From assembly GCA_902763505.1 (NCBI GenBank), contig CACWSO010000023.1, forward strand, positions 1-34,313: a stretch of DNA of 34,313 bases, given 5' to 3'. The position numbers and the translations under genes are program-made. How positions within the stretch are numbered: position 1 is the first letter of the stretch; every line of letters starts with the position of its first letter. The DNA is from an uncultured Eubacteriales bacterium. GTDB taxonomy: Bacteria; Bacillota; Clostridia; Peptostreptococcales; Anaerovoracaceae. Positions 15,284 to 22,129 of the stretch are shown in pieces. Under the pieces are notes generated by a model. The model was not told where the DNA came from. It ran no database searches and saw nothing but the letters and a program-made list of their open reading frames with translations.

Positions 15284-15359
15284 GACCTCACGGACTGTCC
15301 CTATTGACTGACCCCCAGCGATAAACCCCACGGAATGACCCGAATGAACTCAGACCCCA
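15284..15359. repeat. 13-nt-period TGGGGTC array, copy 3 (inverted, diverged)
   Basis: On the plus strand the reverse-complement heptamer GACCCCA (variants GACCTCA, GTCCCTA, AACCCCA, GACCCGA) starts at 15284, 15297, 15310, 15324, 15337 and 15353, steps 13, 13, 14, 13, 16. Just beyond, AAAACTTTGATATGCC is the reverse complement of a sequence like the ATAATCAAAGTT edge of copies 1 and 2, so the copy boundary also matches. It begins 18 nt after the last hairpin of the IS element and, with the IS right end, fills the 332-nt gap before the second galE. Confidence 0.8.
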
Positions 15360-15418
15360 CAAAACTTTGATATGCCTTAATATCTTCCATTGGTTAAGTC
15401 GCACTTTTGCTATGATTT

Positions 15419-15427
15419 TGATATAAT
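15419..15427 (+). promoter_or_regulatory. Extended -10 promoter of the second galE
   Basis: TGATATAAT, the same extended -10 string as at 12887, with no good -35. The leader to ATG 15469 is about 35 nt; AAAGG at 15451 is rather far from the start. Confidence 0.55.
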
Positions 15428-15468
15428 TAAATAGAAAATACGTTCATAAAAAAGGAAAAGCTAATTAT

Positions 15469-16485
15469 ATGAGCATACTTCTTACCGGCGGCACAGGCTT
15501 CATTGGTTCCCACACCGCCGTAGAACTAATTGAATCAGGATACGATGTGATAATTGCTGATAATCTGTCGAATAGCAGCGCCTCTGTCATTGATAGAATC
15601 GAGCAGATTACAGGGATTAGGCCTGTATTCTATAAGATTGATGTTTCAGATAAAGCGGCGTTACAAAATCTGTTCGCGGAACAAGATATTGATGCCGTGA
15701 TTCATTTTGCCGGATTCAAGGCAGTTGGCGAGTCAGTTGAAAAGCCTTTGGAATACTATCGCAACAATCTGGACACAACGCTAACTTTACTTGAGGTGAT
15801 GGAACAATTTGATGTACATCAGTTTGTATTCAGCTCATCTGCAACCGTATATGGATCAGAGAATCCATACCCATACACTGAAACAATGAAAAAGGGCTCT
15901 TGCTCCAACCCATATGGATGGACGAAGTCCATGATTGAACAGATTCTCGGTGATGCAGCGGTTGCCAATTCGAATCTGTCAGTCGTTCTGCTCAGATATT
16001 TCAATCCAATCGGCGCACATGAATCGGGTTTGATTGGAGAAGATCCGCAAGGGATCCCGAACAATCTCATGCCATTTATTTCGCAGGTAGCTGTGGGGAA
16101 AAGACCGAAACTAACCATTTTCGGCGATGATTATGATACTCCTGATGGAACGTGCAGGCGTGACTATCTTCATGTAGTTGACCTTGCCGATGCTCATGTG
16201 AAAGCTCTTGAATATGCTTCTGAGCATAAAGGTGTTGAGATTTTTAATATAGGAACAGGAACGCCTTACAGTGTACTTGAAATAGTGCATGCTTTTGAGA
16301 AGAGTAATAGTGTAGCAGTTCCATACGAAATAGGAGCAAGACGAGACGGTGACCTTCCGGAGTTCTGGGCAGATGCAGAAAAAGCGAAAACCATGCTCGG
16401 CTGGGAAGCGAAGCGCAGTCTCGAGGACATGTGCCGCGACTCCTGGAATTGGCAGAAGAAGAATCCGAATGGATACCGTGAATAA
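15469..16485 (+). CDS. galE: UDP-glucose 4-epimerase (second copy)
   Basis: A 338-residue NAD-dependent epimerase: TGGTGFIGSH, HFAGFKAVGESVEKPLEYYRNN, SSSATVYG, catalytic NPYGWTK (Tyr-x3-Lys), RYFNPIGAHESGLIGE, RDYLHVVDLA and MLGWEAKRSLEDMCRDSW. It keeps the consensus residues where the first copy departs (VYG, LGW), so it looks like the housekeeping enzyme. By eye it is roughly two-thirds identical to the 4820 product, including long exact blocks. It has its own promoter and overlaps the next gene by 17 nt. Confidence 0.93.
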   Translation: MSILLTGGTGFIGSHTAVELIESGYDVIIADNLSNSSASVIDRIEQITGIRPVFYKIDVSDKAALQNLFAEQDIDAVIHFAGFKAVGESVEKPLEYYRNNLDTTLTLLEVMEQFDVHQFVFSSSATVYGSENPYPYTETMKKGSCSNPYGWTKSMIEQILGDAAVANSNLSVVLLRYFNPIGAHESGLIGEDPQGIPNNLMPFISQVAVGKRPKLTIFGDDYDTPDGTCRRDYLHVVDLADAHVKALEYASEHKGVEIFNIGTGTPYSVLEIVHAFEKSNSVAVPYEIGARRDGDLPEFWADAEKAKTMLGWEAKRSLEDMCRDSWNWQKKNPNGYRE

Positions 16486-17641
16486 TCGAACCAATCGTCA
16501 ATACGTCAAATACATTATGTCCCTGGGGCACTTCTGTGCCGATTTCGCCCAAGGGACGTTGGCAGCGGTGCTGCCGTTTCTAATCGCTTCTTATCATTTC
16601 AATTACGCTACAGCAGCAAGTCTTGTGATGGTCTCCAATCTGATTGGATCTGTGATCCAGCCTTTGTTTGGCGTGCTTGCAGATAGAGTGGATAAACCGC
16701 ACATCGTGACATTGGGCGTGGTGCTGGCCATTGGAGGTATGGCGTGTGTCGGATTCATCCCGAGCTTCACAGGCCTTTGCATCGCAGTGATTATCTCGGG
16801 TATTGGAGTTGCCATGATTCATCCGCAAGGTGCTAGAATGGTCAATCGGATGGCGGATGAAAGCAATCGGGGAATGAGTATGGGCATTTTTTCCTTCGGC
16901 GGCAACGCTGGCTTTACGCTCGGCCCGGTCTGCGCAGCAGCTGCAGTCACGATGCTGGGGCTGAAGGGAACATTAACGTTCCTATTGCCGGCAGTAGTGT
17001 TCACACTGCTGATGGGGTTGTTCTACAGAGGTTACGGAGGCGAGCAGCACATGATGCCGCAGGAGGAGGCGGGCGCATCCGGCGATGCGAAAAAGGACCG
17101 CTGGATACCGTTTCTTCAGATGGGCGTTCTGATTACAGCCCGATCTATCATCTTCAGCGGCATCAGCACATTCCTGATTTTATTTGCGATTGAAGCATTT
17201 TCTGTCAGCAAACCAGCCGGGAGTGCCATGTTGAGTGTCTATTACGGCGTGGCGGCACTGAGCTCACTCGCAGGCGGCAAACTAGCTGATATGACTGGAT
17301 ATAAAAAGACATTGATTCTCGCCAGTGTTGTGCTTGTCGCAGGGATGATTGCCTTTGCATTCAGCAATAGTCTAGTGGTTTCTGTCGCGTTGATTGTAGT
17401 GATGGGTGTCGGCAGCAGCCTGGGATACAGCGCCATGGTGACCCTCGGACAGCTATATCTGCCGAATCACATCGGCCTGGCCTCCGGCGTGACGCTGGGA
17501 CTGTCCGTGAGCATCGGAGGAATTCTGGCGCCGGTGCTTGGAATGATCGGGGATGTGTACGGCCTTCGGATGGTGTTCTATGTGTTGGCAGCTCTGTCCA
17601 TTGTGCCGCTGTTGATGTCTTTTATTGTTCCGGAAAGATAA
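16469..17641 (+). CDS. MFS efflux transporter, fosmidomycin-resistance (Fsr)-like
   Basis: A 390-residue major facilitator with about 12 membrane helices. SLGHFCADFAQGTLAAVLPFL at the N-terminus matches the (S)-x-x-H-x-x-x-D-x-x-x-G start of Fsr-like exporters; GVLADRVDKP is the loop 2-3 MFS motif and HPQGARMVN, GNAGFTLGP are further conserved segments. ATG 16469 puts the first helix at the normal distance and overlaps the end of galE by 17 nt; GTG 16478 is an alternative. The link to galE may be read-through rather than shared function. The substrate is unknown. Confidence 0.85.
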   Translation: MDTVNNRTNRQYVKYIMSLGHFCADFAQGTLAAVLPFLIASYHFNYATAASLVMVSNLIGSVIQPLFGVLADRVDKPHIVTLGVVLAIGGMACVGFIPSFTGLCIAVIISGIGVAMIHPQGARMVNRMADESNRGMSMGIFSFGGNAGFTLGPVCAAAAVTMLGLKGTLTFLLPAVVFTLLMGLFYRGYGGEQHMMPQEEAGASGDAKKDRWIPFLQMGVLITARSIIFSGISTFLILFAIEAFSVSKPAGSAMLSVYYGVAALSSLAGGKLADMTGYKKTLILASVVLVAGMIAFAFSNSLVVSVALIVVMGVGSSLGYSAMVTLGQLYLPNHIGLASGVTLGLSVSIGGILAPVLGMIGDVYGLRMVFYVLAALSIVPLLMSFIVPER

Positions 17642-17644
17642 ATG

Positions 17645-17672
17645 TTGAACAGTCTGGGGGAAGGGTTATAAT
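17645..17672 (+). promoter_or_regulatory. Promoter immediately before the EamA gene
   Basis: TTGAAC (17645-17650), 16-nt spacer, TATAAT (17667-17672). The predicted transcription start falls on or next to ATG 17679, so the mRNA would be nearly leaderless; alternatively AAGGG at 17661-17665 serves as a distant ribosome site on a longer transcript. Confidence 0.5.
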
Positions 17673-17678
17673 ATCCCT

Positions 17679-18590
17679 ATGAAACCAAGAAAACTCAGCG
17701 AAAGAGGATTAGCGCACGCCCTCATGGTGTTCATGGTATTGGCCTGGGGGTTCGATTACGTGCCGGCAAAGTGGGCCATGGAGGAGATGACGCCGACGTG
17801 CCTCATGTTTTTTAAGTTTGCCATTGGCGCTGTTTTTGTGTTGTTTCTCAAGTTTGTAACCAGAAACAAAGCCATCCTCCGAAAGAAGGACATTCCAATT
17901 TTCATCATCTGCGCCCTGTTTGGGCAGATCGCCTACTACGAGTGTGAATACAACGCCATGGCGCTCATGCCTGTGGCGCTCATTACCATTGTTCTCTCAC
18001 TGACGCCGGTCGTGTCCATTCTCATCGAACGGGTCTTATATAAGCGCAAAGCCAACAAAACGATTTATATCGGTATGCTTACGCTGATTGCCGGGATCAT
18101 TCTCGTTGTGGGTGCGGACGTCAGCATCATTACACAGGGCAGGGGACTTGGATATCTGCTTGCCTTTGGAGCGGTCCTGTGCTGGAACATCTATAACTTC
18201 ATCACGGCGGGGCTCAAAGGCTATGACAGTCTGGCGCTGTCAGTCAATCAGACGGTTTGTTCGTCCCTGATACTGATCCCAGCGGCAATCCACTCTATGC
18301 CGTCTGCCGACGCCTTCACACCTCTCGTGATTTTCGGTCTCCTGTGGGTCGGCCTCATCGACAGCGGAATCGGGTATCTGATAGTCATCTACGGTCTTCA
18401 GAAACTGGGGCCGACAACTAACGCTGTTTATTCAAACTTCCTGCCGGTCACCACGGCCATATTCGGCGTGATCTTCCTGGGTGAGATGCTGACCTTGCTG
18501 CAAATCATCGGCGGCGTCATTGTTATCGCGGCGGGATTCGTTGTGATTCGGGAGAAAGGGCGGATCGATGAAGCGGCGTCGACAAAATAG
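17679..18590 (+). CDS. EamA/DMT-family transporter
   Basis: A 303-residue membrane protein with ten predicted helices in two EamA repeats (residues about 12-140 and 150-290). The first repeat starts VLAWGFDYVPAKWAMEEMTP and ends PVVSILIERVLYKRK; the second has YLLAFGAVLCWNIYNFI and ends NFLPVTTAIFGVIFLGEMLTLLQIIGGVIVIAG-like, the E-x-(L/P)-x3-(Q/K)-x2-G hallmark of the family. These carriers move amino acids or other metabolites; the substrate is unclear. It is separated from the MFS gene by 37 nt with a promoter and ends at a terminator. Confidence 0.88.
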   Translation: MKPRKLSERGLAHALMVFMVLAWGFDYVPAKWAMEEMTPTCLMFFKFAIGAVFVLFLKFVTRNKAILRKKDIPIFIICALFGQIAYYECEYNAMALMPVALITIVLSLTPVVSILIERVLYKRKANKTIYIGMLTLIAGIILVVGADVSIITQGRGLGYLLAFGAVLCWNIYNFITAGLKGYDSLALSVNQTVCSSLILIPAAIHSMPSADAFTPLVIFGLLWVGLIDSGIGYLIVIYGLQKLGPTTNAVYSNFLPVTTAIFGVIFLGEMLTLLQIIGGVIVIAAGFVVIREKGRIDEAASTK

Positions 18591-18597
18591 TGTTTAG

Positions 18598-18621
18598 GAG
18601 TCGCAACGGCGGCTCTTTTTT
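18598..18621 (+). terminator. Terminator overlapping the next promoter
   Basis: GAGTCG (18598-18603) pairs with CGGCTC (18610-18615; one G-T pair) around CAACGG and is followed by six T. The T-run directly adjoins the extended -10 of the SGNH-MoxR-VWA operon. Confidence 0.65.
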
Positions 18622-18629
18622 GTTATAAT
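18621..18629 (+). promoter_or_regulatory. Extended -10 giving a nearly leaderless transcript
   Basis: TGTTATAAT (TGN plus TATAAT at 18624-18629). The start would be near 18636, only 2-3 nt before ATG 18639, and no Shine-Dalgarno is present. The -35 position overlaps the terminator hairpin. Confidence 0.55.
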
Positions 18630-18638
18630 ACCTACCGT

Positions 18639-19952
18639 ATGGACAGAAAAGGAACTGCAGAAAACAACATAGAGGCGGCAGCTGCGCCGCGTAGGCACAC
18701 CCTCCGCAGAATCATCCTCGGCATAGTGATCTTTCTCCTGTGCGCGGGGCTTTTATTCTGCTATCTAAACAAGGTTTTCAGCATGGGAGATGCTGATGCG
18801 AACAGACAGACCTTCAAAGCCTTTTATGCGGAACCGAAGGATACGATCGATGTCATGTATCTGGGAACGAGCGCGTCGAACAGGTACTTCATCAATCCGC
18901 TGGCTTATGAAGAAGAAGGAATGACCTGCTTTACCATTGCGACCATGGGTATGCCGATGTTTTTCGTTCCGGATCTGATCGACGAAGTGCAGAAGACACA
19001 AGACCCGAAACTGTATATCATCGAGATGCGGTGGCTGCTGAAGGATAGGGATTTGATCACTGACGCCCACATCCGCAGGGTGACGGATAATCTGAAGTAC
19101 TCGTCCATTAAAAAAGACGCCTTGGATACTGCCTTTGCAGAAATGGATGGAAGCAAAGGCATGCTGGGCGACATTGGTGAAAATGGACTGGACTACTACA
19201 TTCCGATTCTAAAGTATCACGGAAGACTGGCCGAAGGGAGCATGTCGCCGGGGGATTTCAAGCTCACGGCAACCAAGAACCAGACCAAAGGCTATGTCAT
19301 GAGCTTCAATACAACGAAGCAGGTGAACCAGTTCCCGGGCAGAGTATCAAAGAAGCGGGAACCGTTATCTGATATTGCGGAGCATGCTCTCGATGCGACA
19401 TTGGATAAATGCGATGAACTGACGAAGGACGGCGATGTGCAGGTGCTGTTCGTCCTCTCGCCGTACTGCTGTCTGAAAGGGCAGAAGCCGGTGTTCAATA
19501 CGGCCTTCGATAAGGTACGGAAGCGCGGATACACAGTGCTGGATTTCAATACGCCTGAGATGTATGAAGAACTTGGGCTGGATTTTGATAAAGATTACTA
19601 CAACAGCAAGCACGTGAACTTTATCGGCGCGGAGAAATACACGTGCTACCTGACCTCCTATCTGAAAGACCATTATGATTTGCCGGATCATAGAGGCGAG
19701 GCAGGATATGAAAGCTGGGAGGATGCCTTTGCAGCGTATGAAGCGTATGTAAGCGGCGGGATCGATACCATCGGCGTCAAAGCGTACCGCGGCGGTCCGG
19801 TGACCACGATCAAATACCGGGGCAAGGTCCTCAACAAAAAAGAAATGGAAGAGATGGAAGAAGTGAAGGAGGAAGTCCTGCAGGAACGAAATGAGCAGGA
19901 TGGAGTCCTGGAAGAAGCGGAACAGAAGCAAGAGGAACAAGAGGAGCAATAA
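18639..19952 (+). CDS. Membrane-anchored SGNH-like (DltD/AlgX-like) protein
   Basis: A 437-residue protein with a cytoplasmic basic start (PRRHTLRRI), a single membrane helix at about residues 24-45, and an extracytoplasmic domain. The domain contains DVMYLGTSASNRYF with candidate nucleophile S78 in G-T-S and, near its end, NSKHVNFIGAEKYTCYL with candidate catalytic H325. This is the layout of DltD-like and other polymer O-acylation-associated SGNH proteins. The final ~40 residues are Glu/Gln-rich (EMEEMEEVKEEV, EEAEQKQEEQEEQ), probably a coiled coil. One nt separates its TAA from the MoxR start. An acyl-transfer or esterase role on a wall polymer is inference. Confidence 0.7.
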   Translation: MDRKGTAENNIEAAAAPRRHTLRRIILGIVIFLLCAGLLFCYLNKVFSMGDADANRQTFKAFYAEPKDTIDVMYLGTSASNRYFINPLAYEEEGMTCFTIATMGMPMFFVPDLIDEVQKTQDPKLYIIEMRWLLKDRDLITDAHIRRVTDNLKYSSIKKDALDTAFAEMDGSKGMLGDIGENGLDYYIPILKYHGRLAEGSMSPGDFKLTATKNQTKGYVMSFNTTKQVNQFPGRVSKKREPLSDIAEHALDATLDKCDELTKDGDVQVLFVLSPYCCLKGQKPVFNTAFDKVRKRGYTVLDFNTPEMYEELGLDFDKDYYNSKHVNFIGAEKYTCYLTSYLKDHYDLPDHRGEAGYESWEDAFAAYEAYVSGGIDTIGVKAYRGGPVTTIKYRGKVLNKKEMEEMEEVKEEVLQERNEQDGVLEEAEQKQEEQEEQ

Positions 19953-19953
19953 G

Positions 19954-20799
19954 ATGACAAAAGATATGAATGTCTTCAAAGGAAGCGACAATTACGTAGT
20001 AACAGACGAGCTGATGAACGCCGTCAACGTGTCTATCGCCCTGAAGAAACCTTTACTGATCAAAGGTGAGCCGGGCACAGGCAAGACCATGCTGGCCGAG
20101 GCAATTGCCGAATCACTGGACATGCCCTTGATTATCTGGAGCATCAAGTCCACGACAAAAGCACAGGACGGACTCTACATTTACGACACCGTGCAAAGGC
20201 TGTACGATTCGCAGTTCGGCGAGGGAGATGTCAAGAACATCGGTCAGTACATCAAGCTGGGAAAGCTGGGTGAGGCGTTTACATCAGAGCAGCAGGTAGT
20301 GCTCCTCATTGACGAGATCGACAAGGCGGATCTGGAGTTCCCGAACGACTTGCTCTGGGAGCTGGACAAGATGGAGTTCTACATCAACGAGACGAAGGAG
20401 ACTGTCACGGCCAAGCATCGTCCGATCGTCATCATCACTTCCAATGCGGAGAAGGAACTGCCGGACGCATTCCTGCGCCGCTGCATCTTCCACTACATTG
20501 AATTCCCGGATGCGGAAAAGATGGAAGAGATCATCCACGTGCATTACGGCGACATCGATAAGAAACTGGTGGAGAACGCCCTTAATGCATTCTACAAGAT
20601 TCGTGACATGAAGGATCTGCAGAAGAGACCTTCTACATCAGAGCTATTGGATTGGATCCAGGCGCTGATGATCAGCGGTGTCAGCATCACGGATTTATAT
20701 GAGGAGATGCCGTTCCTCGGCGTGCTCCTGAAGAAGAATCAGGACATCGATGTATTTGAAGAAATCAGAGAGAAAGGTTACAGTCTGAGGAACTGGTAA
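19954..20799 (+). CDS. MoxR-family AAA+ ATPase
   Basis: A 281-residue AAA+ ATPase. Walker A is G38-EPGTGKT45, Walker B is LLIDEIDKAD, sensor 1 is IITSN, and AFLRRC carries the arginine finger region, followed by the helical lid. I choose ATG 19954 rather than the in-frame upstream start at 19891, because it follows the previous stop by 1 nt, has GAGGAG upstream, and begins at the conserved KGSDNYVVTDEL. MoxR proteins act as chaperones that remodel or insert metal into partner proteins and are usually encoded next to a VWA-domain protein, as here. Confidence 0.9.
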   Translation: MTKDMNVFKGSDNYVVTDELMNAVNVSIALKKPLLIKGEPGTGKTMLAEAIAESLDMPLIIWSIKSTTKAQDGLYIYDTVQRLYDSQFGEGDVKNIGQYIKLGKLGEAFTSEQQVVLLIDEIDKADLEFPNDLLWELDKMEFYINETKETVTAKHRPIVIITSNAEKELPDAFLRRCIFHYIEFPDAEKMEEIIHVHYGDIDKKLVENALNAFYKIRDMKDLQKRPSTSELLDWIQALMISGVSITDLYEEMPFLGVLLKKNQDIDVFEEIREKGYSLRNW

Positions 20800-20853
20800 G
20801 GAAGGAACGGTCACGGCCGAGATGAGACCGGCCGCTAAGACCGCGATTGACAT

Positions 20854-22047
20854 ATGTTTTTAGAATTCTTTTATTTGCTCCGTCTGCGCGGGCTGAAAGT
20901 ATCCATCAACGAATGGATGACCTTGGTGGAGGCCCTGGACAAGGGACTTGCCCATTCATCCCTTATGGGATTCTATCAGCTGTGCAGGAGCATACTGGTA
21001 AAAACTGAATCAGATTACGACAAGTTCGACCAGATTTTCGCAGAGTATTTTCAGGGAATCGAAACGCCGGAGGATCTGCCCGAAGAGTTTTGGCGTTGGC
21101 TGGGTGAGAGCGAACTGGAACGGGATTTGGAGGACCACGGCAACAAGAAGCTCTTTGCAAAGGAACTGGAAGAACTGCTCAAGATGTTCGAAGAGAGAAT
21201 CAAAGAGCAGAAGGAGAAACACGACGGCGGCAACTACTGGATCGGCACCGGCGGAACATCACCGATGGGCCGCGGCGGATACCATCCGAGCGGCATCAGG
21301 GTAGGGGGCAAAAGCCGTCACAAGACAGCTCTGCAGGTTGCCGGCGAGCGGAACTTCAAGGACTTCCGAGAAGACACGATTCTCGACATTCGTCAGTTCC
21401 AGATGGCTTTCCGGAAACTGCGCCAGTATTCCTCCCGTGTCGACACACTGGAGAAGGAACTGGATATCGATAAGACCATCGACGAGACCTGTGACAACGG
21501 TGGGATGCTGACATTGGCATACGAGAAGCCGCGTAAGAATACAGTCAAGGTCCTGCTGCTGATCGACTCTGAGGGATCGATGCTGCCGTACAGCAGGTTG
21601 TGCAATCGTTTGTTCCAGGCTGTCAGCAGGTCTAACCACTTCAAAGACCTGAAGATTTACTATTTCCACAATGCGATCTACGACCAGCTCTACACCACGC
21701 CGCACTGCAAACTGCGTGACTCCGTAGAGACTACCTGGGTGTTCAATAAGCTTGATTCTGAATACAAAGTTATCTTTGTCGGTGACGCAGCCATGGCTCC
21801 ATCGGAACTCTACCGCAAAGGCGGCAACGCCATCATCGGCCTCTTCAATCGTGAGACCGGGATGGAGTGGTTCATGAAGTTCAAGAAACGCTTCAAGAAG
21901 CAAATTTGGCTCAATCCGATTCCGAAAAAATCCTGGGAGTACACTTACGGTGCTGCGACCATCCATGATGTTGGCGAAGTCTTCCCAATGTTTGAACTGA
22001 CTTTGAGCGGACTCGAAGCAGGCATCAAGAAACTGCTGGTGAGATAA
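20854..22047 (+). CDS. CoxE-like VWA-domain protein
   Basis: A 397-residue cytosolic partner of MoxR. The N-terminus FLEFFYLLRLRGLKVSINEWMTL is the typical start of CoxE-like proteins. A Gly-rich segment lies at about residues 129-152 (YWIGTGGTSPMGRGGYHPSG), and the VWA fold begins at about residue 230 with LLLIDSEGSM. The MIDAS motif is D238-S-E-G-S242 where classical VWA has D-x-S-x-S, so the second position is Glu; metal binding may differ. The 54-nt gap after moxR contains CGGCC/GGCCG as a small hairpin and no other feature. It ends at the bidirectional terminator. The client of the MoxR-VWA pair could be the SGNH protein encoded first, by inference. Confidence 0.88.
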   Translation: MFLEFFYLLRLRGLKVSINEWMTLVEALDKGLAHSSLMGFYQLCRSILVKTESDYDKFDQIFAEYFQGIETPEDLPEEFWRWLGESELERDLEDHGNKKLFAKELEELLKMFEERIKEQKEKHDGGNYWIGTGGTSPMGRGGYHPSGIRVGGKSRHKTALQVAGERNFKDFREDTILDIRQFQMAFRKLRQYSSRVDTLEKELDIDKTIDETCDNGGMLTLAYEKPRKNTVKVLLLIDSEGSMLPYSRLCNRLFQAVSRSNHFKDLKIYYFHNAIYDQLYTTPHCKLRDSVETTWVFNKLDSEYKVIFVGDAAMAPSELYRKGGNAIIGLFNRETGMEWFMKFKKRFKKQIWLNPIPKKSWEYTYGAATIHDVGEVFPMFELTLSGLEAGIKKLLVR

Positions 22048-22079
22048 TGTAAATCGCCACCAAGCTATAACACAAATAA

Positions 22080-22115
22080 AAAAATGTGCGGATGCTTGAT
22101 GATCCGCACATTTTT
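22080..22115. terminator. Bidirectional terminator between convergent genes
   Basis: A perfect 14-bp inverted repeat: AAAAATGTGCGGAT (22080-22093) and ATCCGCACATTTTT (22102-22115) with an 8-nt loop. The T-run serves the plus-strand VWA operon and the A-run serves the minus-strand L,D-transpeptidase gene ending at 22130. Confidence 0.9.
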
Positions 22116-22129
22116 GTTATCTGTGTTTG

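Noticed and set aside
19365-19991. 208-codon minus-strand frame opposite the SGNH/MoxR junction
   Set aside because: Composition (Leu/Phe runs) mirrors the Glu/Lys-rich coiled coil on the plus strand; no start context or known domain.
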